A DNA stretch of 31,823 nt from Ruminococcus sp. (GCA_020024635.1 JAHHTL010000027.1:1-31823), one strand, 5' to 3'. Counted from the stretch's first letter, positions 1 through 7,886 are shown. Translations and numbers: made by a program. The notes: a model not told the origin generated them from the sequence alone.

Positions 1-1319
1 CAAAATTGATCTACGCACACTGCTTTTACAAGTTTATATCCTCTTTGTTGGATCATTTCCAAGTCTCTTGCAAGGCTTGTTGCTTTGCAAGAGATGTAAA
101 CGATATTATCCACCTGATAATCCAATATCTTCGGCAATGCTTTTGGATGGATTCCATCTCTTGGTGGATCAAGAACAATCACGTCTGGTTTTTCTTCAAT
201 CTCATCCAACGCTTTAAACACATCATCTGCAATAAAGCGACAGTTGGTAAGTCCATTTCGTTTTGCATTTTCCCTAGCTGCTACTACGGCCTCTTCTACG
301 ATTTCTACTCCAATTACCTCTTTCGCAACAGGAGCTAGTACTTGCGAAATCGTTCCCGTTCCACTAAACAAATCAAATACCGTCATGTCATGAATATCAC
401 CGATATAATCTCTTACCGTGCTATACAGCACTTCTGCCCCTCTAGAGTTTGGCTGGAAAAAAGAGAACGGCGTAATCTTAAATTCCAATCCAAGAATCTT
501 CTCATAAAAATAATCTTGTCCATATAAAACAACTGTTTCATCGCTTTGTACCACATCAGACAAAGAATCGTTTAAGATATGAAGAATTCCAACAATCTTC
601 CCTTCCAGATCTAAAGATAACAATTCCTCTACAAGTGGCTGAAGGTCATATTGCTCTTGTGTTGTTGTTACAAGATTGACTAAAATTTCTCCAGTTGTAT
701 CCCCACGTCTTAACAAAAGGTGGCGCAAGTATCCTTCATGCTGCAATTTCCTATAATAACTTACATTTCTAGATCTAAAGTATTCCAGTACACACAAAAG
801 GATTTTGGTCATATCTTCATGTACCAATTTACAGTCTCCTGCCGTTAATACATCATAGGTACTTCCTTTTTTGTGAAGTCCCAAAGACAGTGGTCCATCT
901 TTGTATTCATCCCCAAAAGAAAATTCCATTTTGTTTCGATAGCAGAACTCTTTTGGACTTGCCTTAATTTTTTCAAATTCATATTCTGATTTTGCTGCTG
1001 CATCCAGAAGTTCTTTAATTTGGGCTGATTTCATTTTCAACTGTTCTTCATATGCCATAGTCTGATACATACAGCCGCCGCATGCCGGGAAAATACTACA
1101 GACTGGCTCTCTTGTCTCTAATGGTGATTTTTCCAATACTTCTAATAATCTTCCTTCTGCTTTCCCTCTTTTAAATTTATTAACAACAAAACGGATTTTC
1201 TGCCCTGGAATTCCATTTTTTACGGTAACGTACTGTTCTTCTTCCGGAATCCACACAAGTCCTTTGTTGGGAAATTCTACTTTCTCAATAACGCCTTCCA
1301 AGATTTGTTTTTTCTTCAT
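1..1319 (-). CDS. rlmD: 23S rRNA (uracil-C5)-methyltransferase, RlmD/RumA (TrmA) family; 3' end cut by window edge
   Basis: SAM-dependent enzyme that methylates C5 of a uridine in 23S rRNA. About 439 codons are visible, read leftward off the window edge, and family members run about 450-470 residues, so only the extreme C-terminus is missing. An N-terminal TRAM-like domain (start MKKKQILEGVIEKVEF) is followed by the [4Fe-4S] ligand cluster CSIFPACGGC, then a SAM-binding motif FDLFSGTGTIS, the motif DPPRDGIHPKAL, and the catalytic-Cys motif YISCKATSLARDL near the edge. The ATG at 1319 is preceded by GGAGG (1325-1329). It lies just downstream of a terminator, so it depends on read-through or on a promoter hidden in the roughly 30-nt gap. 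The exact target uridine (RlmD versus RlmCD) cannot be read from sequence. Confidence 0.93.
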   Translation of the reverse strand, partial: MKKKQILEGVIEKVEFPNKGLVWIPEEEQYVTVKNGIPGQKIRFVVNKFKRGKAEGRLLEVLEKSPLETREPVCSIFPACGGCMYQTMAYEEQLKMKSAQIKELLDAAAKSEYEFEKIKASPKEFCYRNKMEFSFGDEYKDGPLSLGLHKKGSTYDVLTAGDCKLVHEDMTKILLCVLEYFRSRNVSYYRKLQHEGYLRHLLLRRGDTTGEILVNLVTTTQEQYDLQPLVEELLSLDLEGKIVGILHILNDSLSDVVQSDETVVLYGQDYFYEKILGLEFKITPFSFFQPNSRGAEVLYSTVRDYIGDIHDMTVFDLFSGTGTISQVLAPVAKEVIGVEIVEEAVVAARENAKRNGLTNCRFIADDVFKALDEIEEKPDVIVLDPPRDGIHPKALPKILDYQVDNIVYISCKATSLARDLEMIQQRGYKLVKAVCVDQF

Positions 1320-1348
1320 GCTTTCCTCCAATGATTGATATGTAAACG

Positions 1349-1386
1349 AAAAAATGGACAGGTGCTGATTTCTCACATCCTGTCCA
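1349..1386 (-). terminator. Rho-independent terminator after the small membrane protein gene
   Basis: Read on the minus strand, TGGACAGG pairs with CCTGTCCA across a 16-nt loop and is followed by six T residues. It separates the pcrA/small membrane protein transcript from rlmD, whose start codon is only about 30 nt further on. Confidence 0.8.
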
Positions 1387-1407
1387 CCGATGGTTCTAAC
1401 CCCGTGA

Positions 1408-1659
1408 TTAAAATGCCTCGTCTTCCTCGCTGAAATAGTCATCAAAATCATCATCAAATTCATCTTCAAAATCTTCTAAATAATCTGGTGTGAAATAGCG
1501 ATAGACTGCATATGCGATTCCTGCAACTGCTACAACTGCACCTACAATAGCGAGAACCCACAAAATAATATTTTTCTGCTTCTCATCCTCTTTTTTGTGG
1601 AGTAATTCATTTAATTTTGTCTCTGCGATTAATTCTTCAATTTTATTCATATAATCCAC
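1408..1659 (-). CDS. Small single-pass membrane protein with acidic C-terminal tail
   Basis: An 83-residue protein of unknown function. Residues about 1-29 are charged and helical (EELIAETKLNELLHKKEDEK). Residues about 30-54 form one hydrophobic segment (IILWVLAIVGAVVAVAGIAYAV). The rest is an Asp/Glu/Phe tail (EDEFDDDFDDYFSEEDEAF). The start is GTG at 1659 with AAGGAG about 7 nt upstream; an in-frame ATG three codons later is the alternative. It follows pcrA by 45 nt and is probably co-transcribed with it, ending at the terminator at 1349-1386. The tail resembles in composition that of the zinc-ribbon membrane protein at 11896-12939. I do not recognise a named family. Confidence 0.75.
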   Translation of the reverse strand: MDYMNKIEELIAETKLNELLHKKEDEKQKNIILWVLAIVGAVVAVAGIAYAVYRYFTPDYLEDFEDEFDDDFDDYFSEEDEAF

Positions 1660-1704
1660 GTCCTTTCTCCTTTTCGTCCGCTAAGGTCACTTTTTGATAT
1701 TATA

Positions 1705-3930
1705 TCATACTTTCTGTAGACGTGCAAAGGCGGCAAACATTTTTTTCACGCCTGGTCCGTCAAATTCTACGGTTACTTCAAAATCACGTCCACCTTCTGT
1801 AATGTCAAGTACAGTTCCTTCTCCAAATTTCACATGTCTTACTCTGTCACCTACTATATAAGAAAGTTCTTTTTCTTTGGTAACCGTAAACTGTTGTTTG
1901 GAAAGTCCTGTCGAAAAGGCTTTTTGCTTAAACGTTTGTTTTGCCTGCACATAGGCAGTTTGTGTTGGAATGTCTTTTGGTTCTGTAACGTTACTTCCGG
2001 AGTCTAAAAGTTCCACCGGAATCTCTTTTACGAACCTTGATAGTTTATTATATCTCGTTTCTCCACGAAGCATTCGTCTTTTTGCAAATGTAAGTGTTAA
2101 ATTTGTCTCCGCTCTTGTAATTCCAACATAGCAAAGTCGTCGCTCTTCTTCCAACTCCTCACGATCATCCGAAGAGACCGTCATGTAACTTGGGAATAAA
2201 CCATCCTCCATGCCTGCCAGATACACATTTGGAAATTCCAAACCTTTTGCACTATGTAACGTCATAAGAACCACATAATCTTGGTCTTCTTCTAAGCTGT
2301 CAATATCTGCAACAAGGGCAACTTCCTCTAAAAATCCGCTTAAAGTTGGAATTTCGTTTTGCTCCGTACAGTGCGCTTCATAATCCGAAACTTTGCTGAT
2401 TAATTCGTCAATATTTTCAATTCTTGCTTCTAAAGTAGCTTTATCTTCATTTTCTAGACTTTCAAGATACCCTGTTTTTTCTATAATCTCTTTTAAAAGA
2501 TCCGAAAGTGTTGCCTCTTTTGCAAAGTCTTTAAAATATTGAATCAAAGCCACAAAGGATTCTAATTTTGACACAGCTCTTCCCACATCAGGAATCAGAT
2601 CTGCTCCTTTTAAGGCATCATAAAAACTAACTTCTCTCTCTAGCGCATACTCTTGAACACGATTGATCGTTGTAAGTCCAATGCCTCGCTTTGGAACATT
2701 GATGATTCTTCGAACCGCCAGATCATCTTTTCCATTATCGATTGTTTTTAAGTAGGAAAGCAAATCTTTAATTTCTCTTCTTGCGTAGAAGTTTACACCA
2801 CCTACGATCTTATATGGAATATTGGAGGAAACAAAATACTCTTCAAACAAACGTGACTGGGCATTGGTTCGATATAAAATCGCATGGTCATTGTAAGTTG
2901 AGCCATTTTGAATGTTCTTTTTAATATCACGGGCAACAAACTCTGCCTCCTCGTATCCAGATTCAAACTGACGAAGTCTGATTTTATCTCCTTCTCCATT
3001 TTCTGTCCAAAGGCTTTTGTCTTTTCTGCCATAATTGTTTCGGATCACCGCATTTGCAGCATCTAGAATAGACTGTGTAGAACGATAATTCTGCTCTAGT
3101 TTGATTACTTTTGTATCTTGAAATTCCTGCTCAAAATTTAGGATATTTTTAATATCCGCCCCACGGAATTTGTAGATCGACTGGTCATCATCCCCTACTA
3201 CACAGAGATTCTTATATTTGTTTGCAAGCAAACTTACCAGTTTAAACTGTACATTATTCGTATCCTGATACTCGTCCACCATAATATATTGAAATCGTTC
3301 CTGATAGTTTTCAAGAACATCTTTCTGGGTTTGGAAAAGTTCTACTGCTTTTACAAGAAGATCATCAAAGTCAAGTGCATTGTTTGCCTTCATCTGTCTT
3401 TCATATTCGGCATACACTTTTGCAATTTTTTTCTGCCCATAATCTCCATAGGAATTGACTTCAAATTCTTGTGGGGAAATCATCTCATTTTTGGCTGCGG
3501 ATATTGCACTTAATATGGTTCTTTCTTTTAAAACTTTGGTGTCGATATCTAGTAATTTACATACATCTTTTAATAATGTCTTTTGATCATCGGTGTCGTA
3601 GATTGTAAAATTCGTATCATATCCGAGGCGATCAATATGTCTTCTTAAAATTCGGACACAAGTGGAGTGAAAGGTACTTACCCAAATACTCTCTGACCCA
3701 AATCCAACCAAACGATCCACACGCTCTCGCATCTCCGCCGCCGCCTTATTGGTAAATGTAATAGCAAGAATATTCCAGGGATTAACTCCTTTTTGATCAA
3801 TCAGGTATGAGATTCTATGGGTTAAGACTCTCGTTTTTCCCGTTCCTGCTCCGGCTAGAATAAGCAACGGTCCATCTGTATAAAATACCGCTTCTTTCTG
3901 CTCTTGATTCAATGTATCATAAATGCTCAT
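1705..3930 (-). CDS. pcrA: ATP-dependent DNA helicase PcrA (UvrD/Rep family, SF1A)
   Basis: A 3'-5' DNA helicase of the UvrD/PcrA group, which acts in excision repair and clears RecA filaments and replication-transcription conflicts. The 741 residues match the usual length. Visible motifs in order: a Q-motif region (NQEQKEAV), Walker A AGAGTGKT (residues 26-33), Walker B VDEYQDT (about 218-224), GDDDQSIYKFRGAD, the QNYRST motif, LMTLHSAKGLEFPNVYLAG and VGITRAE. A C-terminal Tudor-like module begins VGDRVRHVKFGEGTV. The ATG at 3930 has AGGAG 6 nt upstream, and a promoter lies at 3968-3996. No ligA or pcrB is adjacent; a small acidic-tailed membrane protein gene follows. Identification is secure. 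Confidence 0.97.
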   Translation of the reverse strand: MSIYDTLNQEQKEAVFYTDGPLLILAGAGTGKTRVLTHRISYLIDQKGVNPWNILAITFTNKAAAEMRERVDRLVGFGSESIWVSTFHSTCVRILRRHIDRLGYDTNFTIYDTDDQKTLLKDVCKLLDIDTKVLKERTILSAISAAKNEMISPQEFEVNSYGDYGQKKIAKVYAEYERQMKANNALDFDDLLVKAVELFQTQKDVLENYQERFQYIMVDEYQDTNNVQFKLVSLLANKYKNLCVVGDDDQSIYKFRGADIKNILNFEQEFQDTKVIKLEQNYRSTQSILDAANAVIRNNYGRKDKSLWTENGEGDKIRLRQFESGYEEAEFVARDIKKNIQNGSTYNDHAILYRTNAQSRLFEEYFVSSNIPYKIVGGVNFYARREIKDLLSYLKTIDNGKDDLAVRRIINVPKRGIGLTTINRVQEYALEREVSFYDALKGADLIPDVGRAVSKLESFVALIQYFKDFAKEATLSDLLKEIIEKTGYLESLENEDKATLEARIENIDELISKVSDYEAHCTEQNEIPTLSGFLEEVALVADIDSLEEDQDYVVLMTLHSAKGLEFPNVYLAGMEDGLFPSYMTVSSDDREELEEERRLCYVGITRAETNLTLTFAKRRMLRGETRYNKLSRFVKEIPVELLDSGSNVTEPKDIPTQTAYVQAKQTFKQKAFSTGLSKQQFTVTKEKELSYIVGDRVRHVKFGEGTVLDITEGGRDFEVTVEFDGPGVKKMFAAFARLQKV

Positions 3931-3967
3931 CTGTTTCTCCTATCTTTCCGCAAATATCATGGATATG

Positions 3968-3996
3968 ATTATAGCTCAAATTTCGCGTTCTGTCAC
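3968..3996 (-). promoter_or_regulatory. Predicted promoter for pcrA
   Basis: Minus-strand GTGACA (-35, plus positions 3991-3996), a 17-bp spacer and TATAAT (-10, 3968-3973), about 38 nt upstream of the pcrA start codon. Confidence 0.7.
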
Positions 3997-4016
3997 GCAA
4001 AACAATTGGAAAATGC

Positions 4017-4045
4017 TTGCCATCTAGTTTCAATTACTATATAAT
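4017..4045 (+). promoter_or_regulatory. Predicted promoter for the DUF1836 gene
   Basis: TTGCCA (4017-4022), a 17-bp spacer and TATAAT (4040-4045). The start codon follows 20 nt later with GAGGTG as ribosome site. It is back to back with the pcrA promoter. Confidence 0.75.
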
Positions 4046-4065
4046 AAACATATCGAGGTGATAAC

Positions 4066-4659
4066 ATGAAAATTGATTCTAATGATTTACTAAGTAGCAT
4101 ACTAGAAAGTATTTCCCGTATAGATTACGTACATCCGGAAGACATCCCAAATATTGATCTTTATATGGATCAAGTCACAACCTTTATGGACGAACAGCTT
4201 ACATCGACAAAGCGTTATGAATCGGACAAGATTCTGACTAAGACCATGATCAACAACTATGTGAAGAACAACCTTCTTCCTGCTCCGACAAAGAAAAAGT
4301 ACTCAAAAGAGCATGTTCTTGTATTGATCTTTATCTACTATTTTAAAAACATTCTTTCCATCAAGGATATTGAGAGTCTTCTCACGCCTATTACGGAAAA
4401 GTGTTTTTGTGAGAATCCAACACTGGATATTACTGCTTTATATGAGGAGATCTGTCGCACAGAGAAAGAACAGATTTCTCCACTGATCGAACATCTAAAA
4501 GCTTGTTTTGAGAAATCGGAACAGATGTTTTTGGAGGAACCCGAAGAAAATCGAGACTCCCTTCAACTCTTCTCTTTTATCTGTAGCTTAAGTTTTGATG
4601 TATATGTAAAGAAACTATTGATTGAAAAAATCATAGACGGATTTTCAAACCAAGAATGA
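4066..4659 (+). CDS. DUF1836 domain protein (putative helix-turn-helix protein)
   Basis: A 197-residue protein that I place in the DUF1836 family (B. subtilis YkrK-like) from the central block TKTMINNYVKNNLLPAPTKK followed by YSKEHVLVLIFIYYFKNILS and SIKDIESLL. This layout resembles a MerR-type winged helix in which a conserved Tyr-Ser follows the recognition region. Function is unknown; DNA binding is inferred from the fold-like pattern. The ATG at 4066 has GAGGTG 5 nt upstream. It is transcribed alone, divergently from pcrA, and ends at a strong hairpin that also marks the left border of the bacteriocin island. Confidence 0.8.
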   Translation: MKIDSNDLLSSILESISRIDYVHPEDIPNIDLYMDQVTTFMDEQLTSTKRYESDKILTKTMINNYVKNNLLPAPTKKKYSKEHVLVLIFIYYFKNILSIKDIESLLTPITEKCFCENPTLDITALYEEICRTEKEQISPLIEHLKACFEKSEQMFLEEPEENRDSLQLFSFICSLSFDVYVKKLLIEKIIDGFSNQE

Positions 4660-4663
4660 GAAA

Positions 4664-4704
4664 AAGTGTTGTTGCACCAAATAATAAATAGTACAACAAC
4701 ACTT
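4664..4704. terminator. Bidirectional terminator between the DUF1836 gene and the bacteriocin operon
   Basis: The 11-bp perfect stem AAGTGTTGTTG / CAACAACACTT encloses a 19-nt loop. On the minus strand it is followed by TTTTTCTC, a good terminator tail for the leftward bacteriocin operon. The rightward tail is weaker. Confidence 0.8.
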
Positions 4705-4723
4705 ATCTTCAAAGACTTCTGCT

Positions 4724-5377
4724 TTAAATGATGCTGTCATTATGCATTTGAATAACTTTCGAACATTTTTCAGCAACATATGGATCATGTGTGACCAAAA
4801 TAATAGTTTTTCCTTGATTGTTCAATTCTATCAGTTTTTTTAGTACATAATCCCGATTTTCTAAATCCAATGACCCCGTTGGTTCATCCGCTAAAATCAA
4901 ATCACAATCCTGTAAAATTAATCTAATAATCGCAATCCTCTGTTGCTCTCCACCACTTAATTGGCACACTTTCTTATCAATCAAATCCGCCATATCAAAT
5001 TCATTTAGTAATGTTAATATTTTTTCTCTCTTTGTCTTTTTATCTAATCTTTTGTACTCCAATGCTAAGTTTAGGTTCCAATATACACTCTCATCATCAA
5101 CTAAACCATAATTCTGAAACAGATACCCAATATGATTCCGCCTTAATTTCATAGCTGTTTTCGACTTTGGACTCGTATTTTTTTCTCCAAAAATAATAAC
5201 ATCCCCGGCAGTTTGCGTGTCAATCAATCCCATAATATTTAATAAAGTAGTTTTTCCTCCACCACTTTTTCCTATTATGGCAACAAATTCCCCTTCTTCA
5301 ATCCTAAAGCTCAAGTCTTTAAATACAACATCTTTATATTTTTTTTCTAAATTTATACATTCCACTATTGTTTTCAT
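4724..5377 (-). CDS. ABC transporter ATP-binding protein, lactococcin-972-group bacteriocin exporter/immunity type
   Basis: Cytoplasmic ATPase of a MacB/LolD-like ABC system. It has 217 residues with Walker A GKSGGGKT (36-43), Q-loop LFQNYGL, signature LSGGEQQR, Walker B LILADEPTGSLD and an H-loop VTHDP. Its start lies 2 nt after the stop of the DUF1430-type membrane gene, with GGTGG inside the end of that gene as ribosome site, so the two are probably translationally coupled and act as one complex. The gene order precursor, DUF1430 protein, ATPase is the known lactococcin-972 arrangement. Whether the pump exports the bacteriocin or removes it for immunity cannot be told from sequence; the precursor has its own Sec signal, which favours immunity or release. 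Confidence 0.9.
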   Translation of the reverse strand: MKTIVECINLEKKYKDVVFKDLSFRIEEGEFVAIIGKSGGGKTTLLNIMGLIDTQTAGDVIIFGEKNTSPKSKTAMKLRRNHIGYLFQNYGLVDDESVYWNLNLALEYKRLDKKTKREKILTLLNEFDMADLIDKKVCQLSGGEQQRIAIIRLILQDCDLILADEPTGSLDLENRDYVLKKLIELNNQGKTIILVTHDPYVAEKCSKVIQMHNDSII

Positions 5378-5379
5378 AC

Positions 5380-7407
5380 TTAAATACCACCTTTTATTAT
5401 CTTTACGATATTCCGCCTAATATAAAAATCATACAAGAATAACAAAGTAGCTAGGTCAACCAAAATACACCCTAGATAAATTCCGCTATTTATTGGCAGA
5501 AAAATCATTGGAATTGTGCATATCAATAATATCAACGTTACCATTAAGTTCGTCTTTAAATTATCCCACCTATTAAATCCTAATAATATTTTTACCCCCA
5601 ATGCCTTACGGTTTATTACCATATCAATATAATTTGATGCATAAATAATAAATAATAGCGTAAATATAAATAGAATCGAAAACGTTATCGATGTCCGCAA
5701 TATAAATTCATAAGAATCTATCAAAGTATAATATGGTGTTAAAAGTGTTACTACGTTCAATAATGAATTTAATCCATATTTATCAAGTTCATTTTTTAGT
5801 TCATTACGATCTGCGAGCCTAAAAAACAGTCCATTGCCACCCATCATTTCAAAATAATAAGAACTTCCAAACTTGCCATTATCTATCACTATGATGGCAT
5901 TAGATATTGATTTTCCAACACTTTTACTGCTGTAATTCAGAACCTCTATCCTCTGATTATTTTTTATATAGCGAATTGATAAATCATCCACTTCAACTTT
6001 GCTATTTTCTAGCCCATAATACATATCATAATTATATAACTCTTCATATAAAGACTTATAGTAGGCAAGTATTTCTTGCTCTTTTGGTTGATAACTTTCC
6101 GGAACAAGTATCGTATGGCTATCTAATTCCTCTGGTTGAATTATTTCTCCATTTTCAGAAACTATCTCGCAAAAATCTTCTATATATTGCTTGTTTGCAA
6201 CAATGTAATTTTCTTCATAAGAATTTAGAATCTCTTTATTATCTCTGTGTTTTTCATTTGATGAAATAGCTTCTAAATATTGTGTAGCATTTGCACTGAT
6301 CAAATAACAGTTTCTTTGTTTTTCATATACCTCTTTCACTTCCGCTACATTATTACAAACTTTTTTTAGTTCATCAGGATGATTCATAAGTTTATCATAT
6401 TCATCTGAATTATATCCATCAGACGTATATAAATTATTCCAATGAACATATCTCTCCATTTCATGTCCACTAATTTTATATTTTTGATATGTATCAACAG
6501 ATATCGAAATCATGCCAGATATCACAAAAATGAGAACTAGTTTTGTAATAAACAAAAAATTATTAAGTCTGTTCGAATAAATACTATTTTTAATCGCATC
6601 TTTAACATTTATCAAATTTACAAATGGCTGAGAAAACCAATACAAAATAAAGTTTATTACCATAGTAGCTGCTAACGTAATCCCTAATAGCAGTAAATAT
6701 GTTGTATTTATTTTGTTAATATAAATCAAGTAAAAAATGTGTATCAAAAAAGAAATTATATACGAGATTATATTATACATGCAAATTTGTGAAAATCCCT
6801 TCACTAAAATCCTTCTACTTGAAAAGCCAAGAATTTTTTTGACAGCATAACCTTTTATACCAAGTATAGCATTAATGATCAACATAATTTGGGTTAGTAA
6901 TAATAAACAGAAAAATTGTATCACATTATTGCGTATGATTTGTTCATACGGAATGATTTCTGGTACGTTTCTACTTATATTAGCCCCCACACGATCAGAA
7001 ATCCTCCAAATTTCTTTCTCTGATAAGTTACTGGCAAATACTCCATTTGAATCAATAAATTCCTCCCTCTCTAGGGGGTAGTATTTAAATTCTGTATCAC
7101 TCGTAACTGAATATTGTCTTTTTACTCTATCCATATGATTATGATATATTTCATAAAGGGATGTATATTTCTCACTAATCGGCATCTTTATAATCTGCAA
7201 ACTATGATCCGAATACTCTTGATTATAATAATCATAAAATTCACCTAATAGTTGAGCATTTGCATTTTCAATATTCCATGTTTCTAACCCTTGCTCACCT
7301 TTATTATTTATTGTATATATATCATAAATTGATTGATTAAATATCAATGAAATGAGAAGCATTTGTCCCACGAAAAATGCAATTAATATTTTTTTCATCT
7401 TTAGCAA
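5380..7407 (-). CDS. Bacteriocin-associated integral membrane protein (DUF1430-like ABC permease)
   Basis: A 675-residue FtsX/MacB-like membrane protein. An N-terminal hydrophobic helix (about 1-25) is followed by an extracytoplasmic segment. A group of TM helices lies around residues 165-320, a large polar extracytoplasmic domain around 320-560, and further TM helices run from about 585 to the C-terminus. Two copies of a permease-type cytoplasmic motif are visible: VKKILGFSSRRILVKG and LGVKILLGFNRWDNLKTN. These traits and its place between a lactococcin-972-like precursor and an ABC ATPase match the 'bacteriocin-associated integral membrane' family, often called putative immunity proteins. 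The ATG at 7407 has AGGAGGAG upstream. The gene is visibly more AT-rich, with many ATA/AAT/TTA codons, than the flanking housekeeping genes. Confidence 0.85.
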   Translation of the reverse strand: MLKMKKILIAFFVGQMLLISLIFNQSIYDIYTINNKGEQGLETWNIENANAQLLGEFYDYYNQEYSDHSLQIIKMPISEKYTSLYEIYHNHMDRVKRQYSVTSDTEFKYYPLEREEFIDSNGVFASNLSEKEIWRISDRVGANISRNVPEIIPYEQIIRNNVIQFFCLLLLTQIMLIINAILGIKGYAVKKILGFSSRRILVKGFSQICMYNIISYIISFLIHIFYLIYINKINTTYLLLLGITLAATMVINFILYWFSQPFVNLINVKDAIKNSIYSNRLNNFLFITKLVLIFVISGMISISVDTYQKYKISGHEMERYVHWNNLYTSDGYNSDEYDKLMNHPDELKKVCNNVAEVKEVYEKQRNCYLISANATQYLEAISSNEKHRDNKEILNSYEENYIVANKQYIEDFCEIVSENGEIIQPEELDSHTILVPESYQPKEQEILAYYKSLYEELYNYDMYYGLENSKVEVDDLSIRYIKNNQRIEVLNYSSKSVGKSISNAIIVIDNGKFGSSYYFEMMGGNGLFFRLADRNELKNELDKYGLNSLLNVVTLLTPYYTLIDSYEFILRTSITFSILFIFTLLFIIYASNYIDMVINRKALGVKILLGFNRWDNLKTNLMVTLILLICTIPMIFLPINSGIYLGCILVDLATLLFLYDFYIRRNIVKIIKGGI

Positions 7408-7422
7408 CTCCTCCTAGGATTT

Positions 7423-7440
7423 AGAAAAGGATAAAACCTA
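7423..7440. repeat. Right-facing arm of an exact 18-nt inverted repeat flanking the bacteriocin gene
   Basis: Plus-strand AGAAAAGGATAAAACCTA. Its exact reverse complement lies at 7803-7820. This arm lies between the bacteriocin stop codon and the permease ribosome site, so the leftward mRNA would carry two complementary 18-nt segments on either side of the precursor gene. Confidence 0.9.
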
Positions 7441-7452
7441 CCTACTTAAAAT

Positions 7453-7764
7453 CTATCTCTGAAAATAATCATAACCACTTGTTTCATTTGCGTACCATGC
7501 TCTTTCAATCTCCTTATAGGCATAATCATTTCTCCACCCACTAGTATATTTTGAAGAATTTCTTTTTACGATTGCCAACACTTTATATTTCTTACTATTT
7601 GATGGCTTAGCATCCTGAATTTCTGAATAAACCTTCGTATCAGTCTGACCTCCATTATAATTCAATTCTCCTCCTGCTACACTTGCAGCCTGAATAACTG
7701 TTGAGCTCATCAACACCCCCATAACACCTAATGTTACAATTCCTTTTCTAAATTTTCCCTTCAT
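7453..7764 (-). CDS. Lactococcin-972-family bacteriocin precursor
   Basis: A 103-residue secreted peptide precursor. A Sec signal (KGKFRKG, then hydrophobic IVTLGVMGVLMSSTVIQA) probably ends at residue 26 or 27. The mature part of about 76 residues contains AGGELNYNGG, KVYSEI, SGWRNDYAYKEIERAW and a Tyr-rich end ETSGYDYFQR, with no Cys. The GG-x-x-NY-G block, the VYS block, SGW with an Ala/Glu/Trp helix and an aromatic end are the family pattern; the usual Trp of the GG-x-W block is Leu here. Lactococcin 972 itself binds lipid II and blocks septum formation; the target of this variant is unknown. The ATG at 7764 has GGAGG 7 nt upstream. The downstream DUF1430-type protein and ATPase support the call. 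Confidence 0.82.
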   Translation of the reverse strand: MKGKFRKGIVTLGVMGVLMSSTVIQAASVAGGELNYNGGQTDTKVYSEIQDAKPSNSKKYKVLAIVKRNSSKYTSGWRNDYAYKEIERAWYANETSGYDYFQR

Positions 7765-7802
7765 TCTAAATCCTCCTGCTTCATAAATGATATGTATTAT
7801 TA

Positions 7803-7820
7803 TAGGTTTTATCCTTTTCT
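7803..7820. repeat. Left-facing arm of the exact 18-nt inverted repeat
   Basis: Plus-strand TAGGTTTTATCCTTTTCT, the exact reverse complement of 7423-7440. On the leftward transcript it lies in the leader, 27 nt after the stop of the 12-codon ORF and about 38 nt before the bacteriocin start codon. Confidence 0.9.
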
Positions 7821-7847
7821 TAGCACATCAAAAAATTGATTTTTTTG

Positions 7848-7886
7848 TTATTCTCGTACTCTTTTGGTAATTAAAGTATATCTCAT
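7848..7886 (-). CDS. Possible 12-residue leader peptide upstream of the bacteriocin gene
   Basis: ATG at 7886, reading MRYTLITKRVRE then TAA. It has one of the strongest ribosome sites in this region, AAAGGAGAT ending 6 nt before the ATG. It sits in the leader of the bacteriocin operon on the same strand, 83 nt before the precursor start. The peptide is basic and has no signal sequence. It could be a regulatory leader peptide, a cytoplasmic small protein or chance. A longer in-frame reading back to 8045 exists but crosses the kinase promoter and has no ribosome site. Confidence 0.4.
   Translation of the reverse strand: MRYTLITKRVRE

Noticed and set aside
6..527. Two plus-strand readings at the left edge
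   Set aside because: They lie antisense to rlmD, whose minus-strand translation carries all family motifs without a break.
5907..6269. 120-codon plus-strand reading inside the DUF1430-type gene
   Set aside because: Antisense shadow of a well-supported gene; no ribosome site and no family resemblance.
7423..7820. Insertion sequence bounded by 18-nt terminal inverted repeats
   Set aside because: The enclosed 400 nt encodes only the bacteriocin, no transposase or target duplication is seen, and the downstream arm runs into the permease ribosome site. A non-autonomous element is not excluded but is not favoured.
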